A DNA stretch of 64,000 nucleotides from JACCVL01 sp963695375 (GCA_963695375.1 OY968767.1:2604001-2668000), one strand, 5' to 3'. Shown: positions 42,239-50,959, counted from the first letter of the stretch. Notes: a model not told the origin generated them from the sequence alone. A program made the numbers and translations.

Positions 42239-42841
42239 GTGCGCATCCCCACCCCACTCGGGACCGGGCTCGCGGCAGTCACCGCCGCGGCGCTCGCCGC
42301 CACGTTCGTCCCGGCAGCCGCTACCGCGGTGTCGGGCGGCACCGCCGCCGCGCCGACCGCCAGCGTCGCCGCCGGGTCCGACGCGCGCCCAGCGGGCGAG
42401 CTGTCCTCGTCGGTCCGCGGCGAGTTCGGCCGCAACGGCACCGTGCGCGGCCGGTTCGACCCGGAGCGGTTCATCGTGAAGAAGGGTCAGGTGTACGCCG
42501 ACGGCGTCCTGCACGCCACGCTGCGCCGCGGGAACGGTGAGCTGGTCGGCAACAAGTCCAAGCAGATCCTGATCCCGGTCGCGAGCGGGACCGTGTCCCC
42601 CGCCCGCGGCCAGAGCTGCGACATCCTCAACCTGGTGCTCGGCCCGCTGGACCTGAACCTGCTCGGCCTCGAGGTGCACCTGAACCGGGTGGTCCTGGAC
42701 ATCGTCGCCACGCCGGGCGCCGGCAACCTGCTCGGCAACCTGCTCTGTGCCGTCGCCGGGCTGCTGGACGACACCCAGCTCAGCGCGCTGGAGCGACTGC
42801 GGCTGGCCAACCTGCTGAACCGGATCCTCGGCCTGCTCTGA
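42239..42841 (+). CDS. Secreted protein of unknown function
   Basis: The 200-aa protein has a Sec signal peptide (MRIPTPLGTGLAAVTAAALAATFVPAAATA, likely cut after AxA near residue 30), then a basic segment and a C-terminal region with leucine-rich, amphipathic repeats (LGPLDLNLLGLEVHLNRVVL, LRLANLLNRILGLL) and two cysteines. Similar ABC-less, lipid- or polymer-associated secreted proteins occur in actinobacteria, but I cannot name the family. The GTG start follows GGAGGGAG. No partner gene is adjacent. Confidence 0.7.
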   Translation: MRIPTPLGTGLAAVTAAALAATFVPAAATAVSGGTAAAPTASVAAGSDARPAGELSSSVRGEFGRNGTVRGRFDPERFIVKKGQVYADGVLHATLRRGNGELVGNKSKQILIPVASGTVSPARGQSCDILNLVLGPLDLNLLGLEVHLNRVVLDIVATPGAGNLLGNLLCAVAGLLDDTQLSALERLRLANLLNRILGLL

Positions 42842-42860
42842 TCCGCGAGTAGAGAGAGCT

Positions 42861-42911
42861 CACGATCCGCGACTTCTGCCGTCGATGCAGCGGCAGAAGT
42901 CGCGGATCGTG
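42861..42911. terminator. Perfect 20-bp hairpin built from two dispersed repeats
   Basis: A plus copy (42861-42880) and a minus copy (42892-42911) of the dispersed repeat face each other across an 11-nt loop with perfect 20-bp arms. The hairpin lies between convergent stops at 42841 and 42939, the clearest case that this repeat can serve as a bidirectional terminator. Confidence 0.75.
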
Positions 42912-42938
42912 GCCGATGAGGGGGGTGGGTGGCGGTGG

Positions 42939-43379
42939 TCAGCCGGCGACCGGGACGTCCAGCGTCTGGCCGATCTGCACCGCGGCGCCGTCGAGGTGGT
43001 TGAGCTGCTCGATCTCGTGCACGGCGTCTCGCGGATCGCCGCCGACGCCGGACGCGAGCGCGATGTCCCACAGGGTCTGACCGGGCTGGACGGTGACCGT
43101 GCGGACCTGGATCGGCTCGCCCGCTCCGCTGGTCGCCACCACGGAGGAGCCGACCGCGACCGCGGTGGCCAGCAGCATCAGCAGCACCGACACGAAGATC
43201 AACAGCCGCCCCCGTCGGGTCAGCCGCACCGACGACCGCCCCGAGGACTGCACCGAGGACCGCACCGACGAGCGGGTCGCGGCGGGCGCCGGCCGACGGC
43301 GAACGGCTCCCCGCGACGCGCCGGGGATTGCGGCCTCGTACGGGCTCCGGCCCAAGACTGCTGCGCTCATCGTCTCCAC
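42939..43379 (-). CDS. LysM-domain membrane protein, SOS-type division inhibitor candidate (ChiZ/Rv2719c-like)
   Basis: The 146-aa protein has a basic cytoplasmic tail, one membrane helix (LLIFVSVLLMLLATAVAVGS) and a C-terminal LysM domain (VTVQPGQTLWDIALASGVGG..LNHLDGAAVQIGQTLDVP). In mycobacteria the LysM protein ChiZ (Rv2719c) is likewise divergent from lexA and damage-induced, halting division. The several SOS boxes in the 289-bp divergent region and the gene order support the same role here. A catalytic hydrolase domain is not visible. Confidence 0.78.
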   Translation of the reverse strand: METMSAAVLGRSPYEAAIPGASRGAVRRRPAPAATRSSVRSSVQSSGRSSVRLTRRGRLLIFVSVLLMLLATAVAVGSSVVATSGAGEPIQVRTVTVQPGQTLWDIALASGVGGDPRDAVHEIEQLNHLDGAAVQIGQTLDVPVAG

Positions 43380-43461
43380 CTCCGTACGACCTGCTCGACG
43401 AGCGGGTCACCTGCTGTCTACCGGGATCCACCGACAGTCCGGCTGTCGGCGAGGATGTCGT

Positions 43462-43493
43462 CCGAACGTCTGTTCGATCGAACACCTGTACGA
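43462..43493. promoter_or_regulatory. Two abutting SOS boxes
   Basis: CCGAACGTCTGTTCGA (43462-43477) and TCGAACACCTGTACGA (43478-43493) each match the actinobacterial LexA site TCGAAC-N4-GTTCGA with one mismatch and lie end to end. They are on the LysM-gene side of the lexA divergent region. Confidence 0.75.
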
Positions 43494-43579
43494 AGTGAAC
43501 ACCACGAGGCCGACAGTCGCAAGGCCCCGCTCGCACACCCGTTCGACTCGGCGGGCCGGAGCCCGGCGAGACACGCCGT

Positions 43580-43621
43580 TCGAACAGGTGTTTGATCAGT
43601 GTCCGGATGCGGCACTAGTGT
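43580..43621 (+). promoter_or_regulatory. lexA promoter with SOS box
   Basis: A third LexA site, TCGAACAGGTGTTTGA (43580-43595, one mismatch), overlaps the probable lexA -35 box TTGATC (43592-43597); the -10 box TAGTGT (43616-43621) follows after 18 bp. LexA binding here would block its own transcription. Confidence 0.7.
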
Positions 43622-43668
43622 TCGACCAGCGTTCGAACAGGCCCGTACGGATCGGCGAGGAGCTCGAC

Positions 43669-44448
43669 ATGGCGGCGACGAAGTCCGGCGGCAGCGAGAA
43701 GTCCCCCGCGCCCAGCGGAGAGGTACGGGTGCTCCCGGACGGTCCCCCCGATGCCGCCGGCCTGACTCCGCGCCAGCGCCGAGTGCTGGAGGTGATCCGC
43801 GCTGCGCTGCAGTTGCGTGGCTACCCGCCGAGCGTGCGGGAGATCGGCGAGCAGGTCGGGCTCACCAGCTCCAGCTCGGTGGCCCATCAGCTCAAGACGC
43901 TGGAGGCCAAGGGGTTCCTCCGCCGCGACCCGCACCGCCCGCGAGCGCTGGAGGTGTTGATCCCGGCCCACGACGCCGCCGGCGACCCGCCCCTCGACCA
44001 GCCGTTGCCCACGACGGCCGGATCGACCGCGTCGGTGCCGCACGACGAGACCGGCAGCGGCGACGCGCGTCCCGCGGCGACCTACGTCCCCGTGCTGGGC
44101 CGGATCGCCGCCGGCGGCCCGATCCTCGCCGACGAGCGGGTCGAGGAGGTCATGCCGCTCCCCCGCCAGCTGGTCGGCGAGGGTGCGCTGTTCATGCTGG
44201 AGGTGCGCGGTGACTCGATGGTCGACGCCGCGATCTGCGACGGCGACTTCGTCGTGGTGCGCCAGCAGCCGGACGCCGAGAACGGCGAGATCGTGGCCGC
44301 CCTGCTCGACGACGAGGCGACGGTCAAGACGCTCCGACGCAGGGACGGCACCGCGTGGCTGATGCCGCACAACCCCGCCTACGAGCCGATCGACGGCACG
44401 CAGGCGACCATCCTCGGCAAGGTCGTGGCCGTGCTGCGCCGGGTCTGA
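43669..44448 (+). CDS. lexA: LexA SOS repressor
   Basis: The 259-aa protein has the LexA helix-turn-helix (LTPRQRRVLEVIRAALQLRG, SSSSVAHQLKTLEAKGFLRR), a long linker, the Ala-Gly cleavage site (GRIAAGGPI), the catalytic Ser (EVRGDSMVDAAI) and Lys (EATVKTL). RecA filaments trigger self-cleavage. The ATG at 43669 has GAGGAG 6 nt upstream; the frame is open further upstream but that part overlaps the SOS boxes and is not coding. Confidence 0.96.
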   Translation: MAATKSGGSEKSPAPSGEVRVLPDGPPDAAGLTPRQRRVLEVIRAALQLRGYPPSVREIGEQVGLTSSSSVAHQLKTLEAKGFLRRDPHRPRALEVLIPAHDAAGDPPLDQPLPTTAGSTASVPHDETGSGDARPAATYVPVLGRIAAGGPILADERVEEVMPLPRQLVGEGALFMLEVRGDSMVDAAICDGDFVVVRQQPDAENGEIVAALLDDEATVKTLRRRDGTAWLMPHNPAYEPIDGTQATILGKVVAVLRRV

Positions 44449-44548
44449 CTGACGAGTGCCGGCGACGGGTGGGGCCACCGGTTGCGAGGCGACCCCGTCG
44501 GTGCACAGTTGACAGACAGCGGGATGCACCACCGACGAAGGAGGCGTC

Positions 44549-44830
44549 GTGGCAACGAACAGCCGCAAGAAGGACCCGGGTCCCAGCGTCAAGGACCCTG
44601 ATCTGTACGAGAAGCTCCGAGACCAGGGCGAGAGCAAGGGCAAGTCGGCCCGGATCGCGAACAGCGCCGCCCGGTCCTCCCGCCGCCAGGTCGGCAAGCG
44701 CGGCGGGTCGTCGCCGGCGTACGACGAGTGGACTCGACGAGAGCTGTACGACCGCGCCAGGCAGCTCGGTGTCGAGGGTCGCTCGAGGATGTCCAAGGCG
44801 CAGCTGATCACGGCGCTGCGCACCAGCTGA
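44549..44830 (+). CDS. Small basic protein with Rho-N/SAP-like C-terminus (DUF7218-like)
   Basis: The 93-aa protein has a basic, Ser/Arg-rich N-terminal half (KKDPGPSVKDPDLYEKLRDQG, KGKSARIANSAARSSRR) and a C-terminal helical unit (YDEWTRRELYDRARQLGVEG..SKAQLITALR) resembling Rho N-terminal/SAP folds, which bind nucleic acid. The family is widespread and uncharacterised. AAGGAGG precedes the GTG. Confidence 0.75.
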   Translation: MATNSRKKDPGPSVKDPDLYEKLRDQGESKGKSARIANSAARSSRRQVGKRGGSSPAYDEWTRRELYDRARQLGVEGRSRMSKAQLITALRTS

Positions 44831-44858
44831 CACGGCTCGACCAGTCAGCGGGACCGGC

Positions 44859-47117
44859 TCAGTCGGCCGCCAGCCGGCGCAGCGAGGCGAGCACCACGTC
44901 GCGGTCGGTGGTCCGCCACATCGGCGGCAGCGAGGCGGACAGGAAGCGCCCGTACCGTGCCGTGACCAGCCGGGGGTCGAGCACCGCCACCACGCCGCGG
45001 TCGTCGCTGCGGCGGACCAGCCGCCCGGTGCCCTGGGCCAGCAGCAGGGCGGCATGCGTCGCCGCCACGGCCATGAAGCCGTTGCCGCCGTGCCGCTCGA
45101 CCGCGCGTTGCCGCGCCCCCATCAGCGGGTCGTCCGGTCGCGGAAACGGCAGCCGGTCGATGATCACCAGCTGGCAGGTCCGGCCCGGGAGGTCCATGCC
45201 CTGCCACAGGCTGAGCGTCCCGAACAGGCTGGCCCGCTCCTCGTCCAGGAAGCGCCGGGTCAGCTCGGGCAGCTGGGCCTCCCCCTGGCACCACACCTCG
45301 AGGTCGGGAAGCGCCTGCCGGACATGCTCCGCGGCCGTCTCCGCCGCCCGCCGGGACGAGAACAGGCCCAGCGTGCGTCCCCCGGAGGCCTCGACCAGGG
45401 CGGTGATCTCCGCCAGCTGGGCCGGGCCGAGCCCGTCTCGCCCGGGCGGGGGCAGGTGCCGGGCGACGTAGCAGATCGCCTGCCGGGCGTAGTCGAACGG
45501 CGACCCCACGTCGAGCGCCCGCCACCGCACGTCGGCGCCGGCATCGGCCCACGGGAGGCCGTTGTGATCGTCGGGGGAGCCAGCGTCGTCGGCGGAGCCC
45601 GCGTCGTCGGCGGAGCCCGCGTCGGCGGCGGAGCCCGCGTCGTCGCCGGTGCCGGCGCGGTCGGCACCGTGGTCGTCGACCACCGGGGTGTCGGCAGCAG
45701 CGGCGACGTCCGGCGTCACCACGGTCTCGGGCGGTGCGCCGTCGGGGTCCAGCCGGTCAGCGGGACGCAGCCCGACGGAGGCGGCCAGCGGCTCGAACCC
45801 ACCGCCCAGCTGGAGGGTCGCGCTGGTGAGGACGACGGGCGCCCGTCCGAACAGTCGCTCCCGGAGCGCGCCGGACACGTCCAGCGGTGCGACCCGGAGC
45901 TCGTTGCCACCCCGGGACCGCTCGCGTTCGCTGACCCACAGCACGTCGTGGTCACCCCCGGCCGCCATCCGCTCGGCCACGACCCGCACCTCCTCCGCCG
46001 CGCTGCGCGCCTGCTGGCGGACCGCGTCCCCGTCGCCCGGCTCGGCGTCGGCGGACCGGCCGAGCGCAGACAGGCAGCCGCGGGCGGCCTCGCGTACCTG
46101 GACGAGGACGTCCACGACGTGCGCGGGCAGCAGCTCGATCCGGCCGCCGGACAGCTCGTCGAGCAGATCGCGCAGCGCATCCCCCGCCTCCTCGAGCGCG
46201 CTGGCGGCCGTCGCCACGTCTTCTGCCCGCGCGGCGGTGCGGGCCGCGGCCCGCACCCGGCGGGCGGCCCGCTCGACCATCGAGCCGGACAGCTCCTTGG
46301 TGGCCGCCTGGGTGACCCGGGCGACCAGCTCGTGCGCCTCGTCCACGACCACCGCTCCGTGCTCGGGCAGCATCGGTACGCCGTCGATCGCGTCGATCGC
46401 GAGCAGCGCGTGGTTGGTGACGACCACCTGGGCCTGCATCGCCCGGTCCCGGGCCCGTTCGGCGAAGCACTCCTCGGCGTAGGGGCAGCGCTGGGCGCCC
46501 AGGCACTCGCGGGCGTGCACGGAGACCTGGGCCCATGCCTTGTCGGTGTGCGCCGGCGCGGCATCCCGGTCGCCGGGTCCAGCCGACTGGGCCTGCTCCT
46601 CCGCCCAGGCGCGGAGCTCGACCACCTCGGCGCCCAGGCTGCCGCTCGGGATCTCGATCAGCGTCCCGGTGTCGTCGGGCGCACCTTCGCGGACCCGGTG
46701 CAGGCAGGCGAAGTTCGAGCGGCCCTTGAGCACGGCGTACGGCCGCGGCCCGTTGGACGCCTCGGCATCGGGGCTGCCGACGACGTCGGACCCGAGCTCG
46801 GCGGCAGCGCCGGCGACCAGCGCCGGGAGGTCGCGCTGCACCAGCTGGTGCTGCAGCGCGAGCGTCGCGGTGGCCACCACGACCGGCTGCGCGTGCAGCA
46901 GGGCGGGCACGAGGTATCCCAGCGACTTGCCGGTGCCGGTCCCGGCCTGGACGAGCAGGTGCTCGCGGTCGCGCAGCGCGTCCGCGACGGCCTCCGCCAT
47001 CCGGATCTGGCCGGGCCGCTCGGTGCCGCCGAACGACGCGACCGCCGCGTGCAGCACGCGGTGCACGGACCCGGCTGAGACGTCGGGTCCCGCGAGCGGA
47101 GCGCCGGTCTCGGTCAC
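44859..47117 (-). CDS. DinG/XPD-like ATP-dependent DNA helicase
   Basis: The 752-aa protein carries LVQAGTGTGKSLGYLVPALL (Walker A), VVVDEAHELVARV (DEAH), cysteines placed like an iron-sulfur site (FACLHRV, CLGAQRCPYAEECF), and SLWQGMDLPGRTCQLVIIDR..QGTGRLVRRSDDRG (motifs V and VI). A ~45-residue acidic low-complexity insert with AGSADD repeats splits the helicase core. DinG enzymes unwind DNA from 5' to 3' and resolve R-loops or damage. It lies close to lexA, though no SOS box is seen at its start. Confidence 0.9.
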   Translation of the reverse strand: MTETGAPLAGPDVSAGSVHRVLHAAVASFGGTERPGQIRMAEAVADALRDREHLLVQAGTGTGKSLGYLVPALLHAQPVVVATATLALQHQLVQRDLPALVAGAAAELGSDVVGSPDAEASNGPRPYAVLKGRSNFACLHRVREGAPDDTGTLIEIPSGSLGAEVVELRAWAEEQAQSAGPGDRDAAPAHTDKAWAQVSVHARECLGAQRCPYAEECFAERARDRAMQAQVVVTNHALLAIDAIDGVPMLPEHGAVVVDEAHELVARVTQAATKELSGSMVERAARRVRAAARTAARAEDVATAASALEEAGDALRDLLDELSGGRIELLPAHVVDVLVQVREAARGCLSALGRSADAEPGDGDAVRQQARSAAEEVRVVAERMAAGGDHDVLWVSERERSRGGNELRVAPLDVSGALRERLFGRAPVVLTSATLQLGGGFEPLAASVGLRPADRLDPDGAPPETVVTPDVAAAADTPVVDDHGADRAGTGDDAGSAADAGSADDAGSADDAGSPDDHNGLPWADAGADVRWRALDVGSPFDYARQAICYVARHLPPPGRDGLGPAQLAEITALVEASGGRTLGLFSSRRAAETAAEHVRQALPDLEVWCQGEAQLPELTRRFLDEERASLFGTLSLWQGMDLPGRTCQLVIIDRLPFPRPDDPLMGARQRAVERHGGNGFMAVAATHAALLLAQGTGRLVRRSDDRGVVAVLDPRLVTARYGRFLSASLPPMWRTTDRDVVLASLRRLAAD
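45568..45650 (-). repeat. In-frame 18-bp tandem repeats inside the helicase gene
   Basis: The unit GCGTCGTCGGCGGAGCCC recurs about three to four times with small changes and encodes DDAGSA hexapeptides on the minus strand. The repeats lie in a predicted surface loop, so copy number could vary between strains without breaking the frame. Confidence 0.75.
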
Positions 47118-47172
47118 CGGTCCACGCTATCCGCCCGATCCCCCACCCCTCCCCTTGTGCAGCCCCTCCCGT

Positions 47173-47275
47173 CACGATCCGCGAGTTCTGCCGCATGCGG
47201 CTGGGGCCACCCCTGCAAAAGTCGCGGATCGTGGACAGGGGGAGCGCGCGAGATCGGCAGAAGTCGCGGATCGTG
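47173..47275. repeat. Three dispersed-repeat copies between the helicase and hflX
   Basis: One plus-oriented copy (47173-47193, with GAGTTC variant) is followed by two minus-oriented copies (47213-47233 and 47256-47275). The plus and first minus copy can pair across a 19-nt loop. The cluster lies in the 183-bp gap between hflX (stop 47301) and the helicase start (47117), both on the minus strand. Confidence 0.85.
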
Positions 47276-47300
47276 GACAACCGGGGGGTGGGGTGGCGGG

Positions 47301-48806
47301 TCAGGGGGTGGCGGCGTAGGCCTCGAGCGCACCGGCCAGCCCGGCGTTCACCCGGGCGCGCACCGCGGTCCCGTCGGCGGTGTGCTCCAGGGCCAGCACC
47401 TCACCGGAGGTGTGCAGCTGGGACAGCAGGTCCCCCCGCTCGTACGGCAGCAGCACCCGCACCTCGACCTGCGGGCGCGGCAGGTCCTGCTCGATCGCGG
47501 CCAGCAGCGCGTCGATGCCCTCGCCGGTCCGGGCCGAGCACACCACGGCGTGCGGTTCGCGGGCTCGCAGCCGGGCCAGCACCATCGGGTCGGCGGTGTC
47601 GGACTTGTTCAGCACCACGATCTCGGGCACGTGGTCGGCCTCGATCTCGGCCAGCACCTCGCGGACGGCGGCCAGCTGGCCCTCGGGGTCGGGATGTGCC
47701 CCGTCGACCACGTGCAGGACCAGGTCGGAGTCCCCCACCTCCTCCAGCGTCGAGCGGAACGCCTCGACCAGCTGGTGCGGCAGGTGCCGGACGAAGCCGA
47801 CGGTGTCGCTCAAGGTGTAGACCCGGCCGTCCGACGTCTGCGCCCGGCGGGTGGTCGGGTCCAGGGTGGCGAACAGTGCATCCTCGACCAGCACCCCGGC
47901 TCCGGTCAGCCGGTTCAGCAGCGACGACTTGCCGGCGTTGGTGTAGCCGGCGATGGTCACCGACGGCACCTCGCGCCGCCGGCGCTCGGACTTCTTGGTG
48001 TCTCGGGTGACCCGCATCGCCACCAGCTCGCGGCGTAGCCGGGCGATCTTGGTGTTGATCCGGCGCCGATCGGTCTCCAGCTTGGTCTCGCCCGGACCGC
48101 GGCCACCGATGCCACCGCCTTGGACACCGACCCGGCCACCGGCCTGGCGGGACAGGTTGCCGCCCCAGCCACGCAGCCGCTGGGTGAGGTACTGCAGCTG
48201 GGCCAGCTCCACCTGGGCCTTGCCCTCGGCGGACTTGGCGTGCTGGGCGAAGATGTCGAGGATCAGCGCGGTCCGGTCGACCACCTTGACCTTGACCCGG
48301 TCCTCCAGGTTGCGCAGCTGGCTGGGGGTCAGCTCGCCGTCGCAGATGACGGTGTCCGCGCCGCTGGCCTGCACGGCCTCGCGCAGCGCCTCGACCTTCC
48401 CACGCCCGACGTAGGTGGCGGGGTCGGGCCGCTGCCGGCGCTGCAGCAGCGCCTCCAGCACCTGCGAGCCGGCGGTCTCGGCGAGCAGCTTGAGCTCGGC
48501 CAGCGAGTTCTCCGCGGCGGTGGTGTTCCGGCCGGTCCACACGCCGACCAGGACCACCCGCTCCAGCCGGAGCCGGCGGTACTCGACCTCCGAGATGTCC
48601 TCGAGCTCGGTGGACAGGCTGGCCACCCGGCGCAGCGCCTGCCGGTCCTCGAGGTCGAGCTCACCGGCGGCGGGGTCGCGCTCCGCGTCGCGCCGGCCGT
48701 CCGGGAGGTCGGCGTCGGGGCCGTCGCCCGACAGGTCGATGTCGTCGAGCGGGTCGAGCTCGTCGAAGGTCTCGAGCTCCGGCTCGTGCGGGAACGCAGA
48801 TGTCAT
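47301..48806 (-). CDS. hflX: GTPase HflX
   Basis: The 501-aa protein has the HflX N-domain (LERVVLVGVWTGRNTTAAENSL, TYVGRGKVEALREAV), the glycine-rich linker (GGGIGGRGPGETKLETDRR) and the G domain: VTIAGYTNAGKSSLLNRLTG (G1), ATLDPTTRRA (G2/G3 region), DTVGFVRHLPHQLVEAF, VVLNKSDTADP (G4). HflX splits stalled ribosomes. The ATG at 48806 is chosen over upstream frame; an acidic N-terminal tail of ~60 residues is typical of actinobacteria. Confidence 0.95.
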   Translation of the reverse strand: MTSAFPHEPELETFDELDPLDDIDLSGDGPDADLPDGRRDAERDPAAGELDLEDRQALRRVASLSTELEDISEVEYRRLRLERVVLVGVWTGRNTTAAENSLAELKLLAETAGSQVLEALLQRRQRPDPATYVGRGKVEALREAVQASGADTVICDGELTPSQLRNLEDRVKVKVVDRTALILDIFAQHAKSAEGKAQVELAQLQYLTQRLRGWGGNLSRQAGGRVGVQGGGIGGRGPGETKLETDRRRINTKIARLRRELVAMRVTRDTKKSERRRREVPSVTIAGYTNAGKSSLLNRLTGAGVLVEDALFATLDPTTRRAQTSDGRVYTLSDTVGFVRHLPHQLVEAFRSTLEEVGDSDLVLHVVDGAHPDPEGQLAAVREVLAEIEADHVPEIVVLNKSDTADPMVLARLRAREPHAVVCSARTGEGIDALLAAIEQDLPRPQVEVRVLLPYERGDLLSQLHTSGEVLALEHTADGTAVRARVNAGLAGALEAYAATP

Positions 48807-48921
48807 ACGCAAGACCTCAACGCGTGGGGGACGAGGTGTGTTCCGCGGCATTCGCGGCGTGCCCGGCGATGGTCCCACGCCCGACCGTCGCGATCACCCG
48901 AGTTTCCGGTCGCGCCGCCGG

Positions 48922-49812
48922 TCAGCGACCGACCCACCGCATCGTCCCGCTCGCGACCAGCTCGGCCGGCCCGGCGAGCACGGCGTGGCCGTCGGCGCCC
49001 AGCGTGACGTCGAGTCGCCCCCCGGGCAGGTCGACCCGGTACGTCGCGGGCCGCTCCGGCGCACCGGCGAGCCGCTCGGCGAGGACCGCCGCCGCCACCG
49101 CACCGGTGCCGCAGGAGCGGGTCTCGCCGGAGCCGCGCTCGTGCACCCGCATCCGCACGTGCCGCTCGGCCACCGGAGCGACGAACTCGACGTTGACCCC
49201 GTCGGGATACACCCCCGGGTCGTGACCCGGGCTCTCGGTCAGCGGGCCGGCCTCGGCGAGGTCGGTGACCCGGACGACCGCGTGCGGGTTGCCGACGTCG
49301 ACGCCCACCGCCTGCCATCGCCGCTCGCCCACGACGATCTCGCTGGTCGGCAGGCCGCGCACCGGCCCCATCTCGGTGCTGTACCGGCCACCGGCACAGG
49401 GTGTCACCAGCCGGGTCCCGCCCCGGGTGCCGATCTGCCAGGGCCCGTGCTCGTCCACCCACCCGGCGACCAGCAGCCACTGCACCAGCACCCGGACGCC
49501 GTTGCCGCACATCTCGCTGACCGAGCCGTCGGCGTTGCGGTAGTCCATGAACCACTCCGCACCGTCGACGACCGCTCGCTCGGCCTCCGGCACCCCGTGG
49601 ACCTCGGCCAGCGCCGCGGCTCGCACCACCCGGATCACCCCGTCCGCGCCCAGCCCGCGGCGGCGGTGGCAGACCGCGGCGACGAACGCCGCGTCCGCGG
49701 GGCCGTCGAGGCCGCCGTGCACGGACGCGTCCGGGTCGGGCAGCAGCACGAAGTCGTTCTCGGTGCCGTGCCCCTTCGCCCAGGCGAAGCCCGGCCCGTC
49801 GGAGGAGGTCAT
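48922..49812 (-). CDS. dapF: Diaminopimelate epimerase DapF
   Basis: The 296-aa protein begins FAWAKGHGTENDFVLLPDPD and contains both catalytic cysteines: SEMCGNGVRVLVQ and GETRSCGTGAVAAAV. It converts LL- to meso-diaminopimelate for lysine and peptidoglycan. The ATG at 49812 is supported by a leaderless -10 box (TACCCT, 49825-49820) 7 nt upstream, and by the fold beginning at once. Confidence 0.95.
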   Translation of the reverse strand: MTSSDGPGFAWAKGHGTENDFVLLPDPDASVHGGLDGPADAAFVAAVCHRRRGLGADGVIRVVRAAALAEVHGVPEAERAVVDGAEWFMDYRNADGSVSEMCGNGVRVLVQWLLVAGWVDEHGPWQIGTRGGTRLVTPCAGGRYSTEMGPVRGLPTSEIVVGERRWQAVGVDVGNPHAVVRVTDLAEAGPLTESPGHDPGVYPDGVNVEFVAPVAERHVRMRVHERGSGETRSCGTGAVAAAVLAERLAGAPERPATYRVDLPGGRLDVTLGADGHAVLAGPAELVASGTMRWVGR

Positions 49813-49819
49813 CGCCGAC

Positions 49820-49892
49820 AGGGTACGGACCGGACCGTGCCTGGTCCGCCCGCCACCCGCGGCAGGCACGGCCGCTGACTCCGTCCTACCAT
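49820..49892. promoter_or_regulatory. Divergent leaderless promoters of dapF and the phosphoesterase gene
   Basis: For dapF (minus) TACCCT at 49825-49820 is 7 nt before the ATG; for the plus-strand gene TACCAT at 49887-49892 is 6 nt before its ATG (49899). Neither gene has a Shine-Dalgarno sequence. Confidence 0.55.
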
Positions 49893-49898
49893 CGCGCG

Positions 49899-50252
49899 AT
49901 GGGCGCATCCGATCGTCCCGCGTTCGTGCTGCACGAGCACGAGCGGCCCCAGCACCACTTCGACCTGCGACTCGAGGAAGGCGGGGTGCTGCGGTCGTGG
50001 GCGCTGCCGCGCGGCCTGCCGACCAGCCCCCGACAGGACCGGCTGGCCGTCGAGGTCGCCGACCACGACCTGGACCACCTGGACTACACCGACCAGCACA
50101 AGTCCATCGCCGACACCGGCTGGTGGGAGGAGCACGACCGCAACGAGCGCCGGTTCGTGTTCACCCTGCACGGCCGGCAACCGGCCCGCTATGCACTGAT
50201 CCGCACCGACCGGGACTGGCTGCTGCACCGGACCAAGGAGCAGCCCGGCTGA
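49899..50252 (+). CDS. LigD-type 3'-phosphoesterase domain protein (stand-alone)
   Basis: The 117-aa protein is a single DNA-polymerase/ligase N-terminal domain: FVLHEHERPQHHFDLRLEEGGVLRSWALPRGLP with the metal His/Asp residues, and YALIRTDRDWLLHRTKE at the end. In LigD this domain trims 3' ends during non-homologous end joining; here it stands alone, as in several actinobacteria. No ligase or Ku gene is in the window. Confidence 0.88.
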   Translation: MGASDRPAFVLHEHERPQHHFDLRLEEGGVLRSWALPRGLPTSPRQDRLAVEVADHDLDHLDYTDQHKSIADTGWWEEHDRNERRFVFTLHGRQPARYALIRTDRDWLLHRTKEQPG

Positions 50253-50275
50253 CCCCGTCCCGCGCGGCCGCAGCC

Positions 50276-50959
50276 TCAGCCGTCGAGCAACCGGGCCGCC
50301 AGGTCGTCCAGCCCCGAGGCGACCAGCTCGGGCTCCTCGAAACAGCCGGGCCACTGCTCCGCCCCCCGGCGGATCCAGGCCGTGCGCAGCCCGGCCGACC
50401 GCGCCCCCTGGATGTCCCACGGATGCACGGCGACGAGCATGGCGGCGCCGGCGTCGACGCCGGTCTCGGCCAGCGCGTGCGCGTACGGCGCGGGGTGCGG
50501 CTTCCACGGCCCGACGTCCTCCACCGACAGCCGGCGCTCCAACAGCGGCAGCAGCCCGGCGTTGTCGAACAGCCGGTCGGACATGGCGGTGCCGCCGTTG
50601 GTCAGCGGCACCAGCCGGACCCCCGCCTCGTGCAGCCGGCGCAACCCGGGCGCGACGTCGGGGTGCAGGGGCAGCTCGGCGAAGCCACCGAGAACCGTGG
50701 CGACGGCGTCGTCGGCCCGGTCGCCGGTCACCCCGGCCACCGCCAGCCTGCTCTGGAGCAGGGCGGTGCCGACCTCGCGGAACACCGGGGCGGCGCCGAC
50801 CAGGGAGAGCGCGAACCCGTCGCGAAGCACGGAGGCGAACCAGGCCTCGTGCTGGCCCGCGAGCCCGACCTGCTCGAAGCGCTGGGCCAGCGGCGACATG
50901 TCCGAGAGCGTCTCGTTGACGTCGAGAACGCAGAGCGCCGGAGCGCCCGACTCGCTCAC
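50276..50959 (-). CDS. HAD-family hydrolase (haloacid-dehalogenase type II-like)
   Basis: The 227-aa protein starts ALCVLDVNETLSDMSPLAQR, where the first Asp is the HAD nucleophile (the second position is Asn-Glu rather than Tyr-Gly), then VPLTNGGTAMSD (motif II) and VGPWKPHPAPYAHAL..MLVAVHPWDIQGARSAG (Lys and acidic motif III/IV). It may be a dehalogenase or phosphatase. It overlaps the gamma-glutamyltransferase stop by 4 bp. Confidence 0.85.
   Translation of the reverse strand: MSESGAPALCVLDVNETLSDMSPLAQRFEQVGLAGQHEAWFASVLRDGFALSLVGAAPVFREVGTALLQSRLAVAGVTGDRADDAVATVLGGFAELPLHPDVAPGLRRLHEAGVRLVPLTNGGTAMSDRLFDNAGLLPLLERRLSVEDVGPWKPHPAPYAHALAETGVDAGAAMLVAVHPWDIQGARSAGLRTAWIRRGAEQWPGCFEEPELVASGLDDLAARLLDG

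Noticed and set aside
43093..43668. An N-terminal extension of LexA
   Set aside because: The upstream frame crosses the SOS boxes and lexA promoter; the ATG at 43669 has a Shine-Dalgarno sequence and gives the normal LexA length.
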